Source of the DNA: an uncultured Clostridia bacterium
GTDB lineage: Bacteria > Bacillota > Clostridia > TANB77 > CAG-508
Assembly (NCBI GenBank): GCA_934167965.1
Contig: CAKPMJ010000001.1
Span: 231,954-295,953, forward strand
Length of the DNA stretch: 64,000 bases
Direction: 5' to 3'
Both the position numbers and the translations under genes were made by a program. The notes under the pieces are model-generated. The model did not search any database, had not been told where the DNA came from, and saw only the letters and a program-made list of their open reading frames with translations. Position 1 is the stretch's first letter. Every line of letters begins with the position of its first letter. Positions 37,685-46,264 of the stretch are shown piece by piece.

Positions 37685-37713
37685 AATATACTACAATGTC
37701 ATTTTTTTAGCAA
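37685..37713 (-). promoter_or_regulatory. Sigma-A promoter of the dlt operon
   Basis: TTGCTA (37708-37713), 17-base spacer, TATATT (37685-37690). Confidence 0.6.
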
Positions 37714-37730
37714 GTATTTTACATATAATA

Positions 37731-37759
37731 TTGCAACTTTTTTTGTTTTAGTGTAATAT
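37731..37759 (+). promoter_or_regulatory. Sigma-A promoter of glmS
   Basis: TTGCAA (37731-37736), 17-base spacer, TAATAT (37754-37759). The leader to the glmS ATG is under 35 bases, so there is no room for a glmS ribozyme. Confidence 0.55.
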
Positions 37760-37794
37760 AATAATATTATTATACATAGAAAGGAAGAATTATT

Positions 37795-39645
37795 ATGTGT
37801 GGAATCGTTGGATATATAGGAAAACAAAAAGCATGTCCTATACTTATGTCTGGACTTGTAAAACTAGAATATAGAGGATATGACTCAGCTGGAATTGCAA
37901 CTATTGAAAATGACAAAATAAAAATTATTAAAGATAAAGGTCGTGTAGAAAATTTATATAAACAAGAGGAATTAGAGAATTTAAGTGGAACTGTTGGAAT
38001 AGCTCATACAAGATGGGCTACACATGGTGTACCTTCTAAAATTAACTCTCACCCTCATACTGACCAAAATAAACATTTTGCAGTTGTACATAATGGAATT
38101 ATCGAAAATTATGTTGAATTAAAAGATTTATTAAAACAAAATGGATATAGTTTTTATTCAGATACTGATACAGAAATTATACCGAATTTAATTGATTATT
38201 TTTATAATAAAGATACTAAAAATGATGACTTAAAATTACTTCGTGCTATAAAAAATACTTGCGATAAATTAATAGGAAGTTTTGCACTAGAAATTATTTC
38301 TAATGATAATCCTAATAATATGGTAGTGGTAAGAAAAGATAGTCCATTAGTTATAGGAAAAGGATTTAATGAAAATTATATTGCTTCTGATATTCCTGCT
38401 ATTTTAAGCTATACGAAAGACTTCTATCTTTTAGAGAACTTAGAATTTGCTTTACTTTCAAGAGATAACATTAGATTTTTTGATAATAATTTAAATGAAT
38501 TTGATAAAAAAATTGATACTATTACTTGGAATGCTATGGCAGCAGATAAAAATGGATTTGAAGATTATATGTTAAAAGAAATATATGAACAACCAACTGC
38601 AATTCGTGAAACAATAGGTACAAGAATAGAAAATAATAAATGTAATTTTAGTGAATTAAATTTTACTAAAGAATATTTATCTAATTTAAAAGAAATTTAT
38701 ATTGTGGCTTGTGGAACTGCAATGCATGCTGGTTTATCTGCAAAAATAGCTATAGAGAAACTTTGTAAAATTCATACCGAAGTTGATATTGCTTCTGAAT
38801 TTAGATATAGAGACCCTCTAGTTGATGAAAATACCTTATGTATATTTATTAGTCAATCTGGTGAAACAGCAGATACAATCGCTGCACTTAAACTTTGCAA
38901 AGAAAAAGGAGCTAGAACTCTTGCTGTGTCAAATGTTATAGGAAGTTCTATAACTCGCGAAGCTGATTATTCTATCTATACTCATGCAGGACCAGAAATA
39001 GCTGTTGCATCTACTAAGGCATATACTTCACAAATTACATTACTTATTTTACTTGCAATTTATTTTGCACAAACTTTAGAAAGCTCTTCTGAAGAATTCT
39101 TAAAAGATATAATTAATGAATTAATTTCTCTACCAAATAAAATTGACCTATTATTAAAGGATACATCTTCTATAAAAAATATAGCTAAAAAATTATACAA
39201 AGCTCATGATGTATTTTATTTAGGTCGTGGTATAGATAGTGTAACTGCACAAGAGGCTTCTTTAAAATTAAAAGAAATTTCATATATTCATAGCGAAAGC
39301 TATCCTGCAGGCGAATTAAAGCATGGACCTATTGCATTAATCGAAGATGGTATAAATGTTATAGGAATAATCACTGACCAAAATCTATTAAAAAAGACTG
39401 TAAGCAATATTGAAGAAGTTATCAGCCGTATGGCTATAACTACAGTAGTTGTAAATGAAACCGCTCTAAAAAATATAAATAAGGATTTATTTAATAATGT
39501 AGTTGTAGTACCTGATACTAATATTTATCTTTCTTCTATAATTACTATTATACCTTTACAACTTCTATCATACTATATTTCTAAAGAAAAAGGTCTTGAT
39601 GTTGATAAACCAAGAAATCTTGCTAAATCTGTTACAGTTGAATAA
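37795..39645 (+). CDS. glmS: Glutamine--fructose-6-phosphate aminotransferase (isomerizing)
   Basis: A 616-residue enzyme making glucosamine-6-phosphate, the entry to UDP-GlcNAc synthesis. The N-terminal class II glutaminase begins MCGIVGYIG (nucleophile Cys2), with TRWATHGVPSKINSHPH and HNGIIENY; the C-terminal part has two SIS sugar-isomerase domains with CGTAMHAGLSAK and SQSGETADTIAAL, and ends in DKPRNLAKSVTVE. Full length. The upstream leader is short and holds no glmS ribozyme, unlike many Firmicutes. It supplies substrate for the UAP1-like and MurC enzymes also encoded in the window. Confidence 0.97.
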   Translation: MCGIVGYIGKQKACPILMSGLVKLEYRGYDSAGIATIENDKIKIIKDKGRVENLYKQEELENLSGTVGIAHTRWATHGVPSKINSHPHTDQNKHFAVVHNGIIENYVELKDLLKQNGYSFYSDTDTEIIPNLIDYFYNKDTKNDDLKLLRAIKNTCDKLIGSFALEIISNDNPNNMVVVRKDSPLVIGKGFNENYIASDIPAILSYTKDFYLLENLEFALLSRDNIRFFDNNLNEFDKKIDTITWNAMAADKNGFEDYMLKEIYEQPTAIRETIGTRIENNKCNFSELNFTKEYLSNLKEIYIVACGTAMHAGLSAKIAIEKLCKIHTEVDIASEFRYRDPLVDENTLCIFISQSGETADTIAALKLCKEKGARTLAVSNVIGSSITREADYSIYTHAGPEIAVASTKAYTSQITLLILLAIYFAQTLESSSEEFLKDIINELISLPNKIDLLLKDTSSIKNIAKKLYKAHDVFYLGRGIDSVTAQEASLKLKEISYIHSESYPAGELKHGPIALIEDGINVIGIITDQNLLKKTVSNIEEVISRMAITTVVVNETALKNINKDLFNNVVVVPDTNIYLSSIITIIPLQLLSYYISKEKGLDVDKPRNLAKSVTVE

Positions 39646-39649
39646 TATA

Positions 39650-39685
39650 AAAAGAGAAAAGATTTTATGATATCTTTTCTCTTTT
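39650..39685. terminator. Bidirectional terminator of glmS and the DUF2508 gene
   Basis: AAAAGAGAAAAGA pairs with TCTTTTCTCTTTT (39650-39662, 39673-39685). The right arm encodes the last codons of the convergent DUF2508 protein. Confidence 0.8.
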
Positions 39686-39931
39686 ATTATCTAATATACT
39701 AAACTCTATATTTTTTGCTTTAGCAAGTCTTGTTAAATAATCTAACTTAGATTGATTTGCTTTTATTTGATATGCATAGTAATCAACTAAGTCATCTTCT
39801 GCAAATTCAAAGTTCTTATGAGCTTGTTCTAAATCGATCCTTGTTTTCATTATGCTACATAAAAGCTCTCGTTCCTTTTCCTTCTCTGTTCTTTCAATAA
39901 TTTTACTTTCTTTCACAAATTCTTCTTGCAT
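39665..39931 (-). CDS. DUF2508 (YaaL-like) small protein
   Basis: An 88-residue, highly charged helical protein. The conserved part LLCSIMKTRIDLEQAHKNFEFAEDDLVDYYAYQIKANQSKLDYL matches DUF2508, a family of unknown function frequent in spore formers. No membrane segment. Its 3' end (KREKIS) lies in the stem of the terminator shared with glmS. It is likely downstream of serS in the same direction (58-base gap). Confidence 0.75.
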   Translation of the reverse strand: MQEEFVKESKIIERTEKEKERELLCSIMKTRIDLEQAHKNFEFAEDDLVDYYAYQIKANQSKLDYLTRLAKAKNIEFSILDNKREKIS

Positions 39932-39989
39932 ATACTCTCTCCTATTTCTTTTTTTCTAATATATGCTAATTTATGAAATTTTATTCAAA

Positions 39990-41273
39990 TTATTTTACTT
40001 GTATTTTTTCTAATCCACCCATATATGGTCTTAAAACTTCTGGAACTATAACGCTTCCATCTGGTTGATAATTATTTTCCATTATAGATATTAACATTCT
40101 TGGTGGAGCAACTACTGTATTATTTAATGTATGTGCAAAATAGTTTCCATCTTTGCCTTTTATTCTTATTCCAAGTCTTCTTGCTTGCGCATCTGTTAAG
40201 TTAGAACAACTACCTACTTCAAAATATTTCTTTTGACGAGGTGACCATGCTTCAACGTCACAAGATTTTGCTTTTAAATCTGCTAAATCTCCTGAGCAAC
40301 ATTCTAGTGTTCTAACAGGAATATTCATACTTCTAAAGAACTCTACTGTGTATGACCACATTTTATCATACCATTCCCAACTATCTTCTGGTTCACATAC
40401 TACAATCATTTCTTGTTTTTCAAATTGATGTATTCTGTATACTCCTCTTTCTTCTATTCCATGTGCTCCTTTTTCTTTTCTAAAACATGGTGAATATGAT
40501 GTCATTGTATATGGCATATTTTCTTTTTTTAGAATTTGGTCTTTAAATTTTCCTATCATTGAGTGCTCACTTGTACCAATTAAATATAGGTCTTCTCCCT
40601 CTATTTTGTACATCATCGCATCCATTTCTTCAAAACTCATTACTCCTGTAACTACGTCTGATCTTATCATAAATGGTGGTACGCAATAAGTAAAACCTTT
40701 ATTTATCATGAAATCTCTAGCATAAGTTAATACTGCTGAATGAAGTCTTGCTACATCTCCCATTAAATAATAGAAACCATTTCCTGCTACTCGACGAGCA
40801 CTATCTAAGTCTAGTCCTCCCAATGCTTCCATTATTTCTCCATGATATGGTATTTCATATTCTGGTACAATTGGCTCTCCAAATTTTTGTATTTCAACAT
40901 TTTTTGAATCATCTTCTCCAAGTGGCACTGATGGATGCATAATATTTGGTATTTTCATCATTCTAACTTTTATTTCTTCTGCTAATTCATTTTCTAATGC
41001 TTCATTTCTTTCTAGTTTTTCATTTATTTCTTGAACTTTAATTTTTACTTCTTCTGCTTTTATCTTTTCTCCATTTTTCATTAAGTTTCCTATCTCATTA
41101 CTTACTGTTTTTCTTTCATTACGAAGATTATCACCATTCAATTTTGCTTCTCTATTCTTTTTGTCTAATTCAATTACTTCATCTACTAATACTAATTTAC
41201 TATCTTGAAATTTCTTTTTTATATTTTCTTTTACAATTTCAGGATTTTCTCTTAAAAATTTGATATCTATCAT
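39990..41273 (-). CDS. serS: Serine--tRNA ligase
   Basis: A 427-residue class II synthetase. An N-terminal coiled-coil arm that grips tRNA-Ser (about 30-100, KNREAKLNGDNLRNERKTVS) precedes the catalytic core with LIGTSEHSMIGKF, motif 2 CFRKEKGAHGIEERGVYRIHQFEK and motif 3 HTLNNTVVAPPRMLISIMENN. The motif 3 wording (NNTVVAPPR) and SCSNLTDAQARRLGIR suggest the variant lineage seen as a second SerRS in some Clostridia. No T-box leader is seen upstream. It is divergent from purA. Confidence 0.93.
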   Translation of the reverse strand: MIDIKFLRENPEIVKENIKKKFQDSKLVLVDEVIELDKKNREAKLNGDNLRNERKTVSNEIGNLMKNGEKIKAEEVKIKVQEINEKLERNEALENELAEEIKVRMMKIPNIMHPSVPLGEDDSKNVEIQKFGEPIVPEYEIPYHGEIMEALGGLDLDSARRVAGNGFYYLMGDVARLHSAVLTYARDFMINKGFTYCVPPFMIRSDVVTGVMSFEEMDAMMYKIEGEDLYLIGTSEHSMIGKFKDQILKKENMPYTMTSYSPCFRKEKGAHGIEERGVYRIHQFEKQEMIVVCEPEDSWEWYDKMWSYTVEFFRSMNIPVRTLECCSGDLADLKAKSCDVEAWSPRQKKYFEVGSCSNLTDAQARRLGIRIKGKDGNYFAHTLNNTVVAPPRMLISIMENNYQPDGSVIVPEVLRPYMGGLEKIQVK

Positions 41274-41368
41274 TAATCTTCCCCCTCAATTTCTCTTACA
41301 TATTATGTTTCGTATTATATACCATTTTTTTCTAAATATCAAGAAAAATTTTATTTTATTGTAAATTC

Positions 41369-41397
41369 TTGCCTTTAAGCTATTTTTATGATATAAT
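41369..41397 (+). promoter_or_regulatory. Sigma-A promoter of purA
   Basis: TTGCCT (41369-41374), 17-base spacer, TATAAT (41392-41397). The leader of about 60 bases includes an 11-codon open frame (ATG at 41414, stop TGA at 41447) before the AAAGGTGG ribosome site. Confidence 0.65.
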
Positions 41398-41465
41398 TTT
41401 TTCGTAAGTTTTTATGGTAACAGTAGGTTTGAATTTTTGTAAAAATTGAAAGGTGGTAAAATTAA

Positions 41466-42710
<1,245 letters not shown>

Positions 42711-42744
42711 TAATCAAAATTTAATTTTATCATAAAACTTACAA

Positions 42745-42773
42745 AAAAGAGTCTCTTTTCTAGAGGCTCTTTT
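42745..42773. terminator. Bidirectional terminator between purA and the gene at 42776
   Basis: AAAAGAG.CTCT pairs with AGAG.CTCTTTT around a TTTCT loop; U-runs follow on both strands. Confidence 0.75.
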
Positions 42774-42775
42774 CC

Positions 42776-43138
42776 TTATTTTTGATTTTCACATTCTCCC
42801 ATTCTAGTATTTTTCAATAAATCTTCTTTTAAAAATTCTTCTGTAAATTTATTTCCATTCTGTTCATATGTTAATATTATGCTATTTTTATTTTGTATAA
42901 TTTTATATAATTTTATGTTTTTGCTATTACAATATCTTATTATTGCATCGTTTAAAGCTTTTATTTCTGCCTTTTTTCTAGCTTCATCATGATCTATGTT
43001 ATATTTTCCAACATCTTTTCTAAATTTTTTATTTCCATAAAGTCCTTTCATTTTTTCTTCAAAATTCATTCTTCTTCTATAATCTTCATACTCTTTTTCA
43101 AAACCTTCTGGAATAAAAGTATATTTTTTCTTTTCCAT
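42776..43138 (-). CDS. Small charged protein of unknown function
   Basis: A 120-residue basic protein I do not recognise. The first half is charged and probably helical (FEKEYEDYRRRMNFEEKMKGLYGNKK); the second half looks alpha/beta (KALNDAIIRYCNSKNIKLYKIIQNKNSIILTYEQNGNKF). No signal peptide or membrane segment. It starts with ATG behind AAGGAGG and lies upstream of the convergent purA terminator, after uvrB in the opposite sense of transcription order (same strand as uvrB, 47 bases past its stop). It could be cotranscribed with uvrB. Confidence 0.6.
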   Translation of the reverse strand: MEKKKYTFIPEGFEKEYEDYRRRMNFEEKMKGLYGNKKFRKDVGKYNIDHDEARKKAEIKALNDAIIRYCNSKNIKLYKIIQNKNSIILTYEQNGNKFTEEFLKEDLLKNTRMGECENQK

Positions 43139-43185
43139 ACAAACCTCCTTGATAGCTTATTACTTTATATAAGTATACCATCTTT

Positions 43186-45148
43186 TTACATATTTTTCAA
43201 ATTTTCTAATTCTTTTATTTTATCACGAAGTTCTGCAGCTCTTTCAAATTCCATATCTGCTGCACATTTAAGCATCTCATCTGTTAATTTATTTATAGCA
43301 TCCTTAATATCATCTTCTTTATTAAATTTATACTCAACACTAATATCTTCTATACTTGTAGCCTTTATAGTATCTCTTATATCCTTCTTAATAGTCTTTG
43401 GAGTTATATTATGTTTTTTATTATATGCTTCTTGAATTTCGCGTCTACGATTAGTTTCTCTAATTGCCTTTTCCATTGAATCTGTAAGCTCATCTGCATA
43501 CATTATAACTGTACCATCTGTATTACGTGCTGCTCTACCAATAGTTTGTATAAGTGAACGCTCTGAACGTAAAAATCCTTCTTTATCTGCATCAAGTATT
43601 GCAACTAATGACACCTCTGGAATATCTAAGCCTTCTCTTAAAAGATTTATTCCAACTAACACATCAAATTCTCCGTAATCTTAAATTTCTTATAATTTCC
43701 ATTCTTTCTAATGCCTTTATGTCTGAATGCATATAATTTACTTTTATATCTATGCTTTTTAAATAAGCTGTTAAATCTTCTGCCATTTTTTTAGTAAGAG
43801 TAGTAACTAATATTCTTTCATTTTTAGCCGTTCTTATTCTTATCTGCTCAATTAAATCATCTATTTGGTTTGTTACTGGTTTTACTTCTATTTTAGGGTC
43901 TAAAAGTCCTGTAGGCCTTATTATTTGTTCAACAACATTTTCCTTTGAATGTTCTTTTTCATAATCTGCTGGCGTTGCACTTACAAAGACTACTTGATTT
44001 AATCTTTCTTCAAATTCGTTAAACATAAGGGGTCTATTGTCATAAGCTGATGGTAATCTAAAACCATATTTTACTAATGAATCTTTTCTTGATCTATCTC
44101 CATTATACATTGCTCTTACTTGTGGAATTGTAGCATGTGATTCATCTATTAAAAGTAAAAAATCTTTTGGAAAATAATCAAACAATGTAAATGGAGGGCT
44201 TCCTGCTTCTCTTCCACTAATATGTCTTGAATAATTTTCAATTCCTTGACAGAAACCAGTTTCTCTCATCATTTCTATATCAAAATTTGTTCTTTCTTCT
44301 ATTCTCTGTGCTTCTATCAATTTGTCATTATCTTTAAAATATTTTATTCTTTCTTCTAATTCCTTTTGAATAGTTCCTATAGCTCTTTCCATTTTATCTT
44401 TTGTTGTAACATAGTGCGAGTTTGGGAATATCATTACATGCTCTCTTTTGCCTATTACTTTTCCTGTTACTGCATTTATTTCTGATATTTTTTCTATTTC
44501 ATCTCCCCATAGTTCTACTCTAATTGCACTTTCTGACTGATCTGACGGATATATTTCTACTATGTCTCCTTTTGCCCTAAAAGTTCCTCTTTTAAAATCT
44601 ATTTCGTTTCTGCTATATTGCATATTAACTAACTTCTTTAACATTTTGTCTCTTTCAATTTGCATTCCCGGTCTTAAAGAAACTATCATATTCTCGTAGT
44701 CAATTGGATCTCCTAAACCATATATGCAAGATACTGATGCTACTATTATTACATCTCTTGTTTCAAAAAGAGAAGCTGTTGCAGAATGGCGAAGTTTATC
44801 TATTTCGTCATTTATTGATGCATCTTTTTCTATGTACGTGTCTGATGACGCTATATAACTTTCTGGTTGATAATAATCGTAATAAGAAACAAAGTATTCA
44901 ACCCTGTTATCTGGAAAAAACTCCTTGAATTCGGAATATAGTTGTCCTGCTAGTGTTTTATTATGTGCTAAAACAAGAGTTGGTCTTTGTGTTTCTGCTA
45001 TTATATTCGCCATAGTAAAAGTTTTACCAGAACCTGTAACTCCTAGAAGTGTCTGGAATTTCTTGCCTTCTTTTATTCCTTTTGATAAGTATTCTATTGC
45101 TTGTGGTTGGTCGCCTGTTGGTTTATATTTTGATACTAATTTGAACAT
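43186..45148 (-). CDS. uvrB: Excinuclease ABC subunit B, frame interrupted by a +1 shift at CGG
   Basis: UvrB is the damage-verifying helicase-like subunit of nucleotide excision repair. The first part (from 45148) has Walker [11 protein letters not shown], the beta-hairpin YYDYYQPE and DESH. Frame 0 runs 491 codons, then meets CGG at 43675-43673 (TTA CGG AGA) and stops two codons later at 43664. Skipping the C gives [17 protein letters not shown], exactly helicase motif V after RNLRL, and continues through [24 protein letters not shown] (motif VI) and the C-terminal UVR motif ending at 43186, total 653 residues, normal for UvrB. Both halves are well conserved, which argues against decay. Confidence 0.93.
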
Positions 45149-45219
45149 TTTTTTCTCCTTCTTTTCTATTTTATCATTAAATTAAAAAATATACAAGATA
45201 ATGCTTTTAGGCATAAAGA

Positions 45220-45250
45220 AAAGAGGAATACAAATTTCGTACTCCTCTTT
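45220..45250. terminator. Terminator after the 45.3 kb gene; near-duplicate of the one at 46211
   Basis: The stem AAAGAGGA.TAC pairs with GTA.TCCTCTTT around AAATTTC-type loop sequence. It differs from 46211-46241 by a few changes and one indel. The two copies flank the foreign-looking gene 45255-46106 as direct repeats. Confidence 0.7.
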
Positions 45251-45254
45251 AAGG

Positions 45255-46106
45255 TTACAATAAGGATATTCTTAAAGCATTATCAGGCTCTTGTTTTATA
45301 ACAAATCCGTCTGCCTTCAACATATTTTTGACATCTTGGGGTAACAAACTATGGAATCTTACAAACAAATATGGTGCATTCCTATTAGGAATACGCTTCA
45401 TTGCATCTATTAAATATGTTGCAATATTGTCATAAATTTCCTCATAGCAATATTTAACTATACCATTCTGTTGTTTATTTTCTAATGGCATTACTAATGT
45501 TCTTCTACTACCCTTTAAACTAAAACTTTGCTTCAAAAAGAAATCCTCAACTTCTTTATCCGCATCGATCCACAGACTTACAACACACAATTTAGCATTA
45601 CTCTCAACGGCAAATGTATGAAGCTCTGTCATTGCTTGTATCTTTCCAAGGATACTATCAAATATTTCATTTTCAACAAACTCACGCAGTAAATGTAAAT
45701 CTTCAAGTGTGTTATACACCTTTATGCCGTATTGAATTAGCACATCATTGGCAAGTTTTGGCCAATTTGACGGCCATTCTTGATATGCATACCTTGTTAA
45801 GTTATTTATTACATCTTGATATAAATCATCCACATTTGCTACATTATCTTTAAGATAAATTATAGGATTGTTGTCGTTTTGCTCAATAATAAAACCTTTA
45901 TTCCTGAAGTGTTTAATAATCTCAGGGACTTTTATGTCTCCTATGCTTAAATAAGCCTCTAACTTTATTCCAATCCGTGGAATTCCATCTTTGCATATGA
46001 CATAATCCCAAGGTTTTAAATATCTAACACTTTCTTCAATCATTTCAATTTTTGATCGAATCCACTCCTTCCTTATTGCTTTCACTTCTTCTTTGTAATT
46101 TTTCAT
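45255..46106 (-). CDS. Unknown protein, probably horizontally acquired
   Basis: About 283 residues; I do not recognise the family. It looks cytoplasmic and alpha/beta: an N-terminal charged helix (KNYKEEVKAIRKEWIRSKIEMIEESV), then WDYVICKDGIPRIGIKLEAYLSIGD, a Trp-rich YQEWPSNWPKLANDVL, and two weakly similar halves ending in IEQNDNNPIIYLKD and IKQEPDNALRISLL, each with FRNKGFII/KADGFVI, suggesting an internal duplication. ATG at 46106 has AAAGGAG seven bases upstream. Codon choice (GCG, CGG codon 44, GGC) differs from its neighbours. It has its own promoter and a palindrome in the leader, and sits between near-identical terminators. Confidence 0.6.
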   Translation of the reverse strand: MKNYKEEVKAIRKEWIRSKIEMIEESVRYLKPWDYVICKDGIPRIGIKLEAYLSIGDIKVPEIIKHFRNKGFIIEQNDNNPIIYLKDNVANVDDLYQDVINNLTRYAYQEWPSNWPKLANDVLIQYGIKVYNTLEDLHLLREFVENEIFDSILGKIQAMTELHTFAVESNAKLCVVSLWIDADKEVEDFFLKQSFSLKGSRRTLVMPLENKQQNGIVKYCYEEIYDNIATYLIDAMKRIPNRNAPYLFVRFHSLLPQDVKNMLKADGFVIKQEPDNALRISLL

Positions 46107-46125
46107 TTTGTTCTCCTTTCTTTTT

Positions 46126-46147
46126 GATAATCTGTACACAGATTATC
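46126..46147. promoter_or_regulatory. Palindrome in the leader of the 45.3 kb gene
   Basis: GATAATCTGT and ACAGATTATC are perfect 10-base inverted arms around a 2-base centre. It lies downstream of the promoter and upstream of the ribosome site, so it could be an operator or an RNA hairpin. Confidence 0.6.
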
Positions 46148-46172
46148 TTGTATGCATAATGGTTACTTCTTT

Positions 46173-46201
46173 ATTTTATCATATTTTACATAAAATAGCA
46201 A
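46173..46201 (-). promoter_or_regulatory. Candidate promoter of the 45.3 kb gene
   Basis: TTGCTA (46196-46201), 17-base spacer, TAAAAT (46173-46178). Confidence 0.55.
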
Positions 46202-46210
46202 ATTTAACAA

Positions 46211-46241
46211 AAAGAGGAATACATTATTTCATATTCCTCTC
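46211..46241 (-). terminator. Terminator after the hendecad-repeat gene
   Basis: AGAGGAATA pairs with TATTCCTCT (46213-46221, 46232-46240), followed by TTTTTG on the minus strand. It closely resembles 45220-45250. Confidence 0.75.
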
Positions 46242-46264
46242 TAAAATTATAATTCTATGATATT

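Noticed and set aside
37682..37794. glmS ribozyme upstream of glmS
   Set aside because: The promoter is less than 40 bases from the ATG and no ribozyme core is visible.
41274..41465. T-box leader for serS
   Set aside because: No T-box (TGGNACCGCG-type) sequence or specifier structure between serS and purA; the same holds upstream of cysS.
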